64,000 nt of DNA, from assembly GCA_921293015.1 (NCBI GenBank), contig OV121091.1, forward strand, positions 31,108,839 through 31,172,838. Reading direction: 5' to 3'. Origin of the DNA: Phorcus lineatus (Eukaryota; Mollusca; Gastropoda; Trochida; Trochidae). Made by a program: the position numbers and the translations under genes. Every line of letters begins with the position of its first letter. Positions within the stretch are counted from its first letter, which is position 1. Positions 11,741 to 23,089 of the stretch are shown here, piece by piece. The notes beneath the pieces were generated by a model, which had not been told where the DNA came from, ran no database searches, and saw only the letters and a list, made by a program, of their open reading frames with translations.

Positions 11741-13848
11741 ATGAAGGTGTTAATACTGCTGATGTTTCTCCAACAGTCATGTTCCTTGTTAGCCCAGACA
11801 TCAACCGGACCTATCGACATACAAGGCATCGTTGATAACATGAGGAAGCTTGAAGCTGCTGTGGCTGACATTCAGTCCAAAGTCAAGTCGGATTCCCAGA
11901 TGTACGCGGCTGAGATAGCAGTGCTGAGGACTCAGGTCACGCAGGCTGAGGATGATCTCAGAGCTTCTGAGGCCGAGGCAACACAATTAAAGAAAGATCT
12001 ACAGAAAGCCCTTGCAGAGCTCAATGAGGTTAAAGTTCAACGTGTAGCATTAGGAGCAACTCAAAACATGACCTTAATGGACCTGAAACAAGTCAAAGAT
12101 GAAATAAGGAATTTAAACGGAAACGTTTCGACAATAAGTTCAACTGTGATGTCCAATCAAGCTGCCCTTTCTACCATGGCGTTTCAAATGAGTATGTATG
12201 TAGTCAAAGTGGAACAGTAACGCATCAGCAATGATGTTCAAACGATGTTTACATTTGAACGTATAAAATCATTTTAAAATCATACATCTCTTACGGCTTT
12301 ACTCTAATTATTCAAAATCAAATTTTCGAGAAACGTTTAGTACACATTACAACTTTACCGACAGATTCGACATCCTTAGGTATTGTCTAGTAGAAGTCTG
12401 ATTGGATGCAATTTCAAAGTTAGTTGTTCAATCAGCGACGCAATTTCAAAAGTTATCATTAAAAACGCCTCAGTTATATCCGTATGGTTTCGGAAAGCTG
12501 AATGTAATCAAATATCGACCTTGTACATTCGCCTTATTCAGCGACTGCATCGTTGCACAGGTCTGTGTAAAGATAAATATGTTATCCATGCATTCGGTGT
12601 TTTCATTGCCTGAAATATTGCAAGGTAGTTTATGTTGCATTTTTCGCCGCTAAGGGAACCTGCCGGAGTTTGTACTAGAACAGAGGTTTTATAGGAATTA
12701 AAGACGGAGCTACGTATATGAGAAGAGCATGACCAAATGCATAAATTATACAAATCCTTCTTATCTACAGATACAACTAAACAAGACCTTCAAAATCTGA
12801 AATCAGGTCCACATTCTCCAACACTTAATTCCACATCGTTGTTGAATGAAATTAATTCTCTGAAGGCGGAATCTGCCTCAACACAGAATGACCTGCTGAA
12901 GATGTCTGGTACTGTACAAGCCCTAAAACTGAACCAAGACATGCATCAGAAAACTTTGTCAAGGGTGGAATACAAACAGAATGATGATGAAGTAAAATCA
13001 GCAGCTCTAGCTCATGACATAGGAACACTTAAAAGCAACATGTCTGACCTTCTCCACCTTCATGCTGTTGAAGCGTACGACATTGATGAACTAAAAGTTC
13101 ACATAGGTAGGTTGTAATTACACTTGACAAGTATTGTAATTTTATACTTAGTAAATTTATCAATCCGCTATTTAACTTACAAAATGTCAGACATAATTAT
13201 TCTTAGGCCCCTTCACTCCCTCCTATCTATATCATTTCTTAGACATGCATTGTCCAGCATTGTGACGTCACAGACAATGTTATCATTCTCCTCGAAGAGC
13301 AAATCGAAATATTTATGAGTTCTGTTGTTTTTTATTACCGAATTTAATTATAAAGACTCTGCATTTGAATGAACTTTCAGCTTAATATCTATAATCAGCT
13401 TTGTGTTATTAAAAATATCAAAAATTAACTTTCAGATCTCCTCGAGCAAGACGTAGCATTTGAAGCAACGGTATCAACTGGCTCAAGCACTTCTACAATA
13501 CCGAGTGGAGCAGCTCTCAGGTTCGATACCATAGCATACAACGCTGGATATGGCTACGATCCTTCAACTGGTGTATTTACGGTACCAGTCTCCGGAACCT
13601 ATCTACTCTGGATCAACGCTGTCTACTACAATAATAACGGACAAGTTGACATAGAGTTCAGGAGCAGTAGATCCGTGATTGGTGTGGGGTTTGGGGTCTC
13701 CGCCCACGGAGAACGCTATGGCACTGTCAATACCAATACTATAGCGTATCTGAGGAAAGGGGAAACAGTGTGGTTTACGCCAAGCGATGGAATGAGACTC
13801 AGGGAATGGTTCTCCAGTGTTGGTGGATGTCTTTTACGTGCACACTAG
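11741..13848 (+). CDS. Secreted coiled-coil C1q-domain-containing protein (3 exons)
   Basis: Coding exons are 11741-12191, 12771-13106 and 13436-13848, giving 399 aa. The splice sites are TGA|GTATGT, TTATCTACAG|AT, ATAG|GTAGGT and AACTTTCAG|AT; both introns are phase 1 and the frame joins cleanly. The start chosen is the ATG giving a hydrophobic signal peptide (MKVLILLMFLQQSCSLLAQ); an in-frame ATG at 11720 would add seven polar residues before it. Residues ~27-130 and ~165-262 are Leu/Ala/Lys/Glu-rich heptads, read as coiled coil, with no collagen Gly-X-Y repeats. Exon 3 encodes the whole C1q domain (~268-399): VAFEATVS, then ALRFDTIAYN, GVFTVPVSGTYLLWINAV and a C-terminal SSVGGCLLRAH. Such proteins are usually secreted oligomeric lectin-like pattern-recognition molecules in molluscs; the ligand cannot be inferred. 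Intron 1 holds a TIR element. No AATAAA was seen close downstream. Confidence 0.92.
12390..12718 (-). mobile_element. 430-bp TIR element family, diverged copy in C1q intron 1
   Basis: Aligns over most of its length to the reverse complement of the 33384-33815 copy: GGATGCAAT, CAATCAGCGACGC, a TTGCACAGG.CTGTGT block, ATGCATTCGGTGTTTTCATTG, GGTAGTTTATGTTGCA and a terminal ACAGAGG..GACGGAGCTAC. It is the most diverged copy, so probably the oldest. It sits wholly inside intron 1 (12192-12770) and does not disturb the splice sites. Confidence 0.75.
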
Positions 13849-14189
13849 AATATAAATATAATATATTATATTGGAGTTAACAGTGAATTATTTCTAAAGG
13901 AAAAATCGTGATGTAATGTACATGTGTATTTGAATATACTTTTACAGATGCAGGTAGACAACGTCTACGCAGAGAAACGTGATGTATAAATACATTGTAA
14001 GGACTATACTTACAATGTCATTTTTTCAGGTAATGATGAGTGCGTTGTCCATCATACATTTTATGAAAACAAAATTCTTCTTATCCAACCGGCATTTATA
14101 TTCGTTAGCTTTGCCTTATGTCCGTTCGTAATCACATCGTTTCAAGATTTCAAGAAAACCGTTAAGGCTAGCTTAACAAAATTTGGTAA

Positions 14190-14312
14190 GGTGAGGTGAG
14201 GTGATTTCGGGTTCAACGCCGCTTTCAAGAGTATTTCACGGCAGCTAGTATTACTGCAGGTAGAAAGCCTGCAACACCAATGTGGTAATGCATTGCGGTG
14301 AAAACTGCGAGC
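14190..14312 (-). mobile_element. SINE family 1, 3' fragment
   Basis: The minus strand matches the 3' half of the SINEs at 15703 and 36859: GCTCGCAG, TTTTCACCGCAATGCAT, AGGCTTTCTACCTGCAGTAA, then GTGAAATACTCTTGAAAGCG and GCGTTGAACCCGAAATCACC, with a CACCTCACCT tail. The tRNA-like head is missing. Confidence 0.75.
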
Positions 14313-15690
14313 ATCTTCTTACATAAAATTGGATAGGTTGACTTAAATAATCACCATGTGACTGTTGTGCCTGTTGAGGTTCACATGATAATTTCAAATT
14401 ATCCAGATGTACCGCTAAAACTGATCGTTCTACTTAAAAGAGGCCAGAGGAATTATCCATATCTGTGATGACTCTTGTTTTCATGTGTACACAGATTTTT
14501 CAAAGTATTCCTTTTCCTTTGAGTTTTAACATTATCATTGAATAAGTCCTATCAACAGATATGAAACAAGAGTGCTAATGTTTCCGTGAATTCTTTGTTA
14601 GTGAAATATCAAGGTATCACAAGCGATCGCAATTCATCCCAGCATTATAGATATACATGCAGTAATTATAAGTATAAATAATGAATAATGAATGAGGTAA
14701 GCGCTTCAGATACATAGTATTTAATTTATCAGTCCATGCAAAGATTCACCAATTAAAAGAGATGAATGAGAAACAGCAAAGAATACGAGACTTTTTATCG
14801 AACACAGACTAAGAGCAGACATTTTATGGAACTTCAGTCACAACGAACCTCCTCAAAAGTATAGACTTGAATAAGATCAAAATACGATCCGGTCACATAG
14901 TTTACATCAATTCTGTATCGAATTGTCCATAGAGCAACATTTCATATATTATTCATGACTCGTCCCTTAGCCATTAATAGTTACATATGATAAGAAATTT
15001 TGAATTGAATTCTATTTTTTTCACTTTCATTATCATTATAGTAAACATTCTAACTTAATTATTTGTTTATTGCTGTATGACTTAATGTTAATGAAAATGA
15101 TTGAAATCAACGACATAACCCATGTAATGTCATGAAATAACGATTTAATGTTCTTCGATCGATGACCAGGATATTGCGTTTAAATAGATAATGTGATTAA
15201 AATTGGCATCAGTCAAATTCGGATACACAGTGGAAAGAAATGGAACATAGTTGTAAATTTTTAAAAATGTCGACTTGAAGAGCAACAACTTGAGGATGCG
15301 AAGCAAGGATATGTATCAATGAGATCTGTGTTGAACAGTACAGAAGTCAAATCTAATGTCATGGACAATGAGTATTTTTTATTACCAATATTGTTAATCA
15401 TAATCACATCACTTTTGCCTAACATCGATTGTTTCAGAACGAATTACCGTAAAATCAAGGGATGCGTGCCGATTTCTGAGACTCGTATACAAAATTTATT
15501 ACGCTCGGAAGTGTGTCATATGTCTTTTACGAAAATCGTGCAAATGTGTTTATAACTCTCGCTATAGCTCGTGTAATACGAATATTCACACACATTTCAT
15601 AAAAGCCACATGACACACTTCCTATATATTATATATACAACTCAGTTTATATATAAAAATCAGTTTTTACAAGTACTAGGTCATGTTGTA
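14313..15690. other. Non-coding stretch downstream of the C1q gene
   Basis: No exon recognised. A 78-codon frame at 15319-15555 has one hydrophobic stretch but no family match and no splice support. Confidence 0.45.
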
Positions 15691-15702
15691 TCACAACATG
15701 TA

Positions 15703-15977
15703 GTCCGTGGTTCGAATCCCGCCAGGGGCTCGGCAACTTTGGCTGCAGTAGAGAACTGTTCTACACGCAGTCAGGTTTGGGTGCAATGCTACACTAAGTT
15801 TCAGTGCAGTACCACCCATGGTTCGCTAGTTCCAGCCGATGCTCGCAGGTTTCACCGCAATGCATAGCCACAAAGTTGTTGCGGGCTTTCTCTCTGCAAT
15901 AATACTAGCAGCCGCGATATAAGTGAAATAATCTTGAAAGCGGCGTTAAACCACAACTCACTCACTCACTCACTCAC
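15703..15977 (+). mobile_element. SINE family 1, near-complete copy with 12-bp target duplication
   Basis: It begins inside the tRNA-derived head at the box B region (GTGGTTCGAATCCC), continues through CCGCCAGGGGCTCGGCAAC and the family body, and ends in GCGGCGTTAAACCACAACT plus a (CTCA)n tail. It is flanked by perfect 12-bp duplications TCACAACATGTA at 15691-15702 and 15978-15989, so both ends are exact. It is truncated by about 40 bp at the 5' end relative to the 36859 copy. Confidence 0.9.
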
Positions 15978-16299
15978 TCACAACATGTACAGTGCTGTTT
16001 CATGCAAGCTGCAATTGTCAAGTGATAGCTTATTTTCTGTTCTGTTCTGGCCACTTCTTTAGAAAATGCATGTATCATATAACATGGCTGAGGCAAGTAA
16101 TACAGTGCACAATATCTTAAAACTTCAGTAAGTTGGACAATTTTAGCTTTAGAATGCATCGAATAAGCAACTCCCTTTCAACATTCATTTTTATCAAATG
16201 AACGAATCCCATTACCCAAACCGCCCCGTACCTAATCAGTTGCCAGATACCGTATCACTAGAAGCATAAAAATGCCTTTCTGTATCTTTTCAATAGAGG

Positions 16300-16438
16300 A
16301 TACTAAACGACCTTCCATTTAATACTATTTTTATTAAACGAGTTAATGATTAAGTATAAAACGAGCGAAAGCGAGTTTGATACCTAATTATTAACGATTT
16401 TAATAAAAACTAGTATTAAATGGAAGGAAGTTTAGTAT
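16300..16438. repeat. 139-bp near-palindrome (foldback)
   Basis: The left arm starts ATACTAAACGACCTTCCATT. The right arm ends in TTAAATGGAAGGAAGTTTAGTAT (shown from 16416), and the arms meet at ACGAGCGAAAGCGAGTT. They pair over about 65 bases with scattered mismatches. It may be the end of a larger TIR or foldback element extending to about 16650, but the far boundary is not defined. Confidence 0.65.
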
Positions 16439-16542
16439 TCTGTTTATTACTTGACCTCAGTAATCAAGCATTTTTACCGAAAGTGTACTGAACGAAGCAT
16501 TTCCGCGACTAAGCCGCCATTGAGACGACGGTGCCAAGATTG

Positions 16543-16574
16543 TGACGTCACAACCACACAGTATTATGACGTCA
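16543..16574. promoter_or_regulatory. Pair of perfect CRE palindromes
   Basis: TGACGTCA occurs at 16543-16550 and 16567-16574, 24 bp apart. It is the CREB/ATF consensus. No gene start is recognised nearby, so any function is unproven. Confidence 0.3.
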
Positions 16575-16649
16575 TACGGGGAGCGGTATTACACTAGTTT
16601 AATATCGCCGTATAAATATTACACTGCGGTATCTTACACGGGCGAGTAA

Positions 16650-18400
16650 TAAATGAGCAATATCTTATACACCATTTACACCTAAACGCAAATGTCTCAT
16701 TTCATAGTGACCAAATATCAGGAGTAATTGAATGAAATGAACTAAATGTTTGATTAACAAGCACGTTTATAATACATGCCAATTATTATACAATCCTATC
16801 TTTCATTATAACGTATTATCGACTTATATTTTCAAATCCTAATGACAAAATGCCCTAAGGAAAATCAGATTTCTCTGAAAAGAGAAGATAAGAGCCAAAC
16901 CTGCGTTAATTGATCAACAAGACAATACAGCATGTTCCTGTAATAGGTTCTGAAAAAAATCTGAATACTGATCACACAAACGGAGCCAAGGTTAATCAAG
17001 GGTAATTAGACTGCTAAAGGCTTCTGTCATATGGCCATTCTGATGTTTGCTCTCCCCTCGTGATCAGTGCGAGAGAAAGAGGCTTATAATGGGTGCGCTA
17101 ATGACGTTAGTAACCTACGATGACAGAGATAGCAATGCTGAAGGCGAGTTGATCTCCCAGGGTTCACAACATTATTCCACATGATGACCGTTCCTCGACA
17201 GCTGAATGCTGTTATAACTTGATAAACAGTGCACGATTCTCATTGCAGCTGTAATTACTTTATTCCAAAATCACTCACAGTGACTTGAATTACTTGACCC
17301 GAAATTTCAACATACATAAAACATTCATATGGTATGATAAAAAATCAATTTTACAGTTTGTGAATTATATTTTGTCGTTGTTGATTAAGTGCTAACGGGT
17401 CCTAGGCTTTTTCATCTTAATAATTTATGGTATTCAAACGTTTATTTTATGGAGAACCGATTTCTTATTGGAGAACCGATTTCTTATTGATGGTCATCTT
17501 TTGTTAATGGATCTGTGGTTCCTTAAAGGGCATGAGTATATCGATCAGCTGCAGAAAGGGACGTTTTTTCAATGCATCCCAACTTCACAGACAGTCAACT
17601 TCTTTATGCGTTGTCAGCATTCAGTATCTCATTCTATGCATCTGATAGATTTCACGATGTTCGAAGTTTCTAAATATCATGCCCAGTCAACTCGGATTTA
17701 TAAATGGTTTTCGTTTTGTTTTATGTTTATATGTTCCATAACTTGTACAAAGACACGAAATGAATCCCATTCATGTTAGAAATTAAGGGGCTCAATGCGA
17801 AGTACCGTGAAAAGAGAGCCGCATCTACTTCATGTTGGCGTTACACTCACGTTGTCACTAATATATCATAATTTTCGTTTAAGTCACAGTGACACGCTTT
17901 GTTTGGTATTTTATTCCAATTTCAAAATAAGTGATTTACTATATAATGTGAGTACTTCCGATTGAGCGTAGACTAAATGGTTTAAACTGCTTCATCGGGT
18001 TTTCAAATATAGTATAAAATACCATTTACTTCTAAAATGTGTTTTGGTTGACAAGAATAGCAACTATATATTAAACGTTAAGGTCGTGATATTGGAAAGA
18101 TAGTACATGCTCGATTGATCGTTAATTGTCATTTATGTACAGAACGTCGAGACAATGTTTCATAACGTCTATCATGCCTGAGGTATGCACAGAAGCACTG
18201 AAGCATCGAAAGAAGTCGTTTACATAGAAACTAATTGATGCTGCGAGCTCAGAAGTCCAGAAGCATTTAACAGTTGCCTCTGCTCACTTGCCCGATGGAA
18301 TTTTCTACGTCGAGGAGGTAGCTTAGAATAAAAATGTATATTTCTTGAAGATAATTATATATAAAACTTACAATTATTTAAACACATGATGGTCCTTATT
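16650..18400. other. Gene-poor stretch
   Basis: No exon recognised. A short local duplication of GGAGAACCGATTTCTTATT lies at about 17451-17488. Confidence 0.45.
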
Positions 18401-18407
18401 AGATTGA

Positions 18408-18989
18408 TACGGAAGCATCCTAGTGCCACAGTCAAACAATTCTCATCCCCTAAATAGGATATACCATCACCTAATTAGGAGAAACTATCTCCTAACTACG
18501 AGATAGTTATCACCTAATTAGGACTTAGTAATCACCTAATTGGGAGATAATTATCACCTAATTAGGAGTTAGTATCTCCTAATTAGGAGTTAGTATCTCC
18601 TAATTAGGAGTTAGTATCTCCTAATTAGGATTTAATTATCACCTCATTACGAGAAAGTATCAACTAATTAGGAAATAGCTATGTCCCAAGTAGGACTTAG
18701 TTATCCCCCTAATTAGATGATAACTAAGTCCTTTTTAGGACTTTATTATCACCTAATATGGCGTTACTATCAGCTAATTAGGAGTTACTATCTCCTAATT
18801 AGGTGATAGTATCAACTAAGTAGGAGATAGTATCTCCTAATTAGGCGATAATCTAGTCCTAATTAGGAAATAGCTATGTCCTAATTAGGACTTAGTTATC
18901 TCCTAATTAGGTGTTAACTAAGTACAAATTAGGCGTTACTATCTCCTAATTAGGAGATAAAAAAATCGTGGCACTAGGGTGCTTCCGTA
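18408..18989. mobile_element. Non-autonomous TIR element with satellite interior
   Basis: Terminal inverted repeats are 18408-18429 (TACGGAAGCA, T, CCTAGTGCCAC) and 18968-18989; the two 22-bp ends differ at a single base. The element is flanked by a 6-bp direct duplication GATTGA at 18402-18407 and 18990-18995. Between the TIRs almost everything is a degenerate 21-bp tandem array, about 24 units of CCTAATTAGGAGTTAGTATCT, itself palindromic around CCTAATTAGG. There is no coding capacity, so mobilisation would need a transposase supplied elsewhere. The superfamily was not identified. Confidence 0.9.
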
Positions 18990-19257
18990 GATTGACAAGG
19001 CAAACATATTCAGCCATTGTTTAACTTGGAAATGATAAAGCACCATAAGAGAAGTGAATTTTATTGTAAGAATGTATTTTAAAACTTAGTGCTGTGATTA
19101 AGAATGTGACCTGCTACATCAATTTGAACTTCTACATATGATATATACATAAATATTGTAAATTTATTCATTTATTATTTATTTATGTTCAAGAATTTTC
19201 AACAATTGTCGGCATATTATATATATATATTTATTTATTATTATCATTTTATTTATT

Positions 19258-19265
<8 letters not shown>

Positions 19266-19323
<58 letters not shown>
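19266..19323. repeat. (AT)n microsatellite
   Basis: An uninterrupted AT dinucleotide run, next to the end of repeat family H. Confidence 0.95.
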
Positions 19324-19325
<2 letters not shown>

Positions 19326-19360
19326 TAAGAGGTGAAGAAGGTCTCACGTGAAGTAAAAAG

Positions 19361-19505
19361 ATATTTGAAAATAAAATACTTCAGACGACACTTGCTGTAG
19401 ATATCATTTTAATGATGACTGGATGCGTCGAAATGCGACGCATCCAGTCATCATTAAAATTATATCTACAGCAAGTGTCGTCTGAAGTATTTTATTTTCA
19501 AATAT
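19361..19505. repeat. 145-bp inverted repeat (two head-to-head copies of repeat family H)
   Basis: Arms 19361-19430 and 19436-19505 are reverse complements with one or two mismatches, around a 5-base AAATG loop. The arm contains GATGACTGGATGCGTCG and CTTCAGACGACACTTGCTG. Part of one arm recurs alone at 20165-20256, so the hairpin probably arose from two copies of one repeat joined head to head. A (TA)n tract follows each outer end. Confidence 0.9.
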
Positions 19506-19506
19506 A

Positions 19507-19571
<65 letters not shown>
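19506..19571. repeat. (TA)n microsatellite
   Basis: A dinucleotide run abutting the right arm of the hairpin. Confidence 0.95.
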
Positions 19572-19572
<1 letters not shown>

Positions 19573-20124
19573 CAAAAGCGTTGATAAAAAAACAACAGCA
19601 CATATCATTTTCTCCTACATGTTTCGATTTACTCTTCAGGGAGAATGACTACATTGTCTGTGACGTCACGTTATTATGATGTCACAATGCGGGACATGTA
19701 AAAAGAGCTTGTGTAAGGATTACGCTCTGCCTGTTTAATGGTGGACAGTATTTTTAAGATAGAATTCTTCCCTTATTTTGAGCATCATAGGATCATCTGT
19801 TGACAGTTGTTAAAGGGAAAGATTGTAAATTTGATTTTCTTTCCTTTTGCGCACGAGTTTATGTTTTCAGGCCTTATTTTGTTCTTTGTGTACCCTCACC
19901 CTTCCCCTCAGATACTCTGTTCGGCCAATATATGTGGCATCCCTGACATGTGATTAAACAAATAACAGTTCGAGCATTACAGTTCATGACGGTATGAACA
20001 TTGAACCCCGCATGTTTTTAGAGAGTGAAATTGATTTCCCCTCTATTAAATGGTCACAAGTTCCAATATTTCCTCTTTTACAAGTGGGATGCCACGAAAA
20101 ATGTACAGCATTAGATTAAAATGT

Positions 20125-20142
20125 TATATATATATATATATA
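20125..20142. repeat. Short (TA)n tract
   Basis: A TA run just upstream of the third copy of repeat family H. Confidence 0.8.
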
Positions 20143-20164
20143 AAATCATAAAAATTAAAAAAAT

Positions 20165-20254
20165 ATCATTAAAATGATATCTACAGCAAGTGTCGTCTGA
20201 AGTATTTTATTTTCAAATATACATTTACTTCACGTGCGACCTTTCACCTTTTTA

Positions 20255-20256
<2 letters not shown>
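20165..20256 (+). repeat. Repeat family H, third copy
   Basis: Shares ATCATTAAAATGATATCTAC, AGCAAGTGTCGTCTGAAGTA and TTTACTTCACGTG.GACCT with the hairpin arms and their left flank (19324-19430, reversed). It ends TTTTTACC, followed by a (TA)n tract as at 19323, so the (TA)n tract seems to be part of the element. Confidence 0.8.

Positions 20257-20327
<71 letters not shown>
20257..20327. repeat. (TA)n microsatellite
   Basis: An uninterrupted TA run directly after the third copy of repeat family H. Confidence 0.95.
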
Positions 20328-20329
<2 letters not shown>

Positions 20330-22485
20330 TATATTCAATATTATCTAAGGAACAAGTCAGTGACAGGACTGCAGATCTCTTTCATTTCACCAATGTGTCA
20401 CCATCATATTAATTTAGCACAGCGAATCTTATCAGAGGTACTAATTACCACCACGTGTGGAACTAGTTGTAAAATATAATGAATCATTAATGTCTCCGAC
20501 GCTTTCCCGTCTCCATTATCAGCGCCGAGTGTTACTATCAGCGCAGGATATGAATCAAATGCGTTTAAAACGTGCTGTAATGTATACGTTATCCGAAAAA
20601 ATATAAATAATGGGACAATAATTAACGATGTTAAGCATACTTCGTGATAAATTAATCTGGACGAAGAAATTATTACACTTAATGCAATCTTTGAGAGGCA
20701 GTATAAACCAGGGTGAAAAATATGACTTTCGAACGTGAACTTGGTTATTATCTTTGTAATTACGCAATTTCATTATTAATGGATCATGTAGCTAGCCCGT
20801 CTATTTTCCATTGATTATGTTTGGGTCACTTAAACATTACTGATGATAATAGAGACTTATCATGCCCCTTTTAGGATGCGGAGGATATAATTTTCGGTAG
20901 CGTCCTGTAGTACGTACATGTATGGATTGGAATGAAATGTATCTAAGAACAATTGACTATAGGTTCAATCAATATTTGGCACCTTGTTCATCACGATGAT
21001 AGAAATGTCCGCAGATCACTGTGACTTTATTTTAACTTTATTTGAAGGTCATAGCTAGACTTTGACAGTTTACTCACTTCAGATGGATAAATCAAGAAGA
21101 TTCGTTTCATCTTCTTTTAGCGAAGATTTTATTAACATGTTTTACGGTCAAACCATTTTCTCTCATTTGCAGCAGGGAAGACGGCATTTTATTTTAATCT
21201 TGTCAGGGTATTGTCAACAATTTTCTCATCTCTTTAAGCACCGAACTTCTAATGGGAGACGCAGACTTTTGTCATCTTGCCTTGTTGTTAAAGGTTACAA
21301 CTAAGGCCTGAATAAGTCATCATAAGAAGCCGCTTGAAGCTTGTTAATGGTATATATCAAGATATAATTAATAGAAATTCCGATCTTTTCCTGCAGAGGT
21401 AGCATCACGATACTTATTTTTTATTTCTGTCAATAAAAATCGAACTAACTGTGACTTGTGTAGGTAGAATGGGCTATGACATGTTTACAGAAATCATGTT
21501 CTGCAATTTCACAATCTTCGTCTTTAACTACATGTGAAACCTGATGAAGTGTGATTAACATAGGAATGAAGTTACAGCTATCGCATCATTTTTTTCACAT
21601 TTTCGCCAACGTGAAGTATTAAATATCTCCTAATTACATGACGCAAGGACTTTTTAAATTGCATTTTGGAATAGGTGTTGATTGCTGAAGGAAAGCAACT
21701 TTAGAAGTAACAAGTTCAGGCGAGGCATTAATTTACAAGTTAATCAACCAAACTAAAAAAAGAACACGCTTTTATTAAAGAAATCTAATCTGGGCCGGTG
21801 TACATTTGAAGACAAAACAAAAGTAATAAGATTTTGATGTTCTGATACCATCCCAAACTTCTACATTTCAGACTCCTGATTGCATGCGAAATTCATCCAA
21901 CATCTTTCGCAAACTCTATCCAGTCCTGTGAACCTACAGAATTGTAAAGCCTTCTATAGACAATGGTCACAATAAACTTCAAAATCAAAGGACTTTATTA
22001 CCAAACCTAATTAATTGTTCCTTCAATGAAGTGTAAAGTGCTTTCAAATGCCTCGCTGACAACATGTAAATCCATTTCTCTTTGAATTTTACTCTTTCAT
22101 GTTGAAATGAATTCGTTAATTTCTCTGAAGGTATTGATATTCGATTTATTTATTGAAAATATCTTCTTAACACTAAAGAGGATGGATAAGTTGTTTATGC
22201 GCACCTTCAACTGGTAGAAACTAACTTGCATCTCCTCATGGTTTTATGCCCTCGCTTCATGAACATTGTTTTTAATCCAAATGAATTTTTCATGGTTGGA
22301 AATTGACTTGCTGGATGACCATGTCATTGTTTTAAACATAAAACGAAACGATATCGATACCAATAATGCTTAACATTCATACATCGTTGACATCTCTACT
22401 TCGTGGACCCACTGCTGTGAAGATCTACAAACAGATGGGATAAACATAGGTCACATTAAGCCATTAAGTGAACTTCTTATATCAG
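20330..22485. other. Gene-poor stretch
   Basis: No recognisable exon or repeat; only short chance frames. Confidence 0.45.
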
Positions 22486-22489
22486 ATTG

Positions 22490-22640
22490 TGTTTTAACAG
22501 TCGCAGTGTTGGTAAACCACGCAGTATATCAGGAAGGGATTTCAAGATAGCGAACAGAAAGGATCGCTCTCCCACAGATTTCAGACTGCATTTTGGGTAT
22601 GGAGAAGGTTAGTCTGGGTGATCAAAGTGTTTATTGAGGC
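22490..22640 (-). pseudogene. Degraded LINE reverse transcriptase C-terminus
   Basis: The minus strand from about 22580 reads KSVGERSFLFAILKSLPDIL, resembling the conserved K(T/S)xGxRSFSxxAPxLWNSLPxxIR block at the C-terminus of CR1/L2/Jockey-type reverse transcriptases. The flanking sequence is too decayed to follow. This is a single-motif call. Confidence 0.4.
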
Positions 22641-22870
22641 TAGTAGGTGACCATGTAGGGTAGTGATCCATCAAGTAGCCTTATATGCAAGATTGGCAAC
22701 CAAATTTTTGTGACACTAGGTGCAGTGGTTTATTAAATATCGGAAGATAAAAAAGCGTTTGAGAACAGTTAAGAGTGTCGTGGTAAGCTTGAAAATAAAG
22801 TCTTGGTCACTGCACTGGTGTGAGTTGATAACTTTGGGGGCAATTTTTAATTAGACATGGCGTTAACAGT

Positions 22871-22938
22871 GTTGCCGAGCCCCTAGCGGGATTCGAACCC
22901 CGGACGTGTTGATTCGAACGCGCTATCCCGTCCCTTTG
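22871..22938 (-). mobile_element. SINE family 1, isolated tRNA-like head
   Basis: The minus strand has GGGACGGGATAGCGCGTTCG (box A region, shortened), then CCGGGGTTCGAATCCCGC (box B) and AGGGGCTCGGCAAC, after which the family body is missing. The loss of CAGTGGTTAG from box A suggests an internal deletion. Confidence 0.65.
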
Positions 22939-23089
22939 TGTCATTGAAAATACACATACCTCTCATTTTAAAAAGTCATTAGGAACACACGACAAAAACG
23001 TCTTAAATTTATCATTCAGTTGTCATTTGAAGAATAGGGATATATTTTTCTTTCTGGAAATTATGACATGATAATTTTGAAACCCGTCT

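Noticed and set aside
18449-18959. CRISPR-like repeat array
   Set aside because: There are no unique spacers; units abut with a 21-bp period inside a eukaryotic TIR element.
19410-19440. Possible hammerhead ribozyme (TGATGA ... GAAA)
   Set aside because: The sequence between the boxes does not form stem II, and the GAAA falls in the loop of a longer 70-bp inverted repeat that explains it better.
19412-19648. Frame with a long Ile-Tyr repeat (also 20234-20479)
   Set aside because: Translation of a (TA)n microsatellite.
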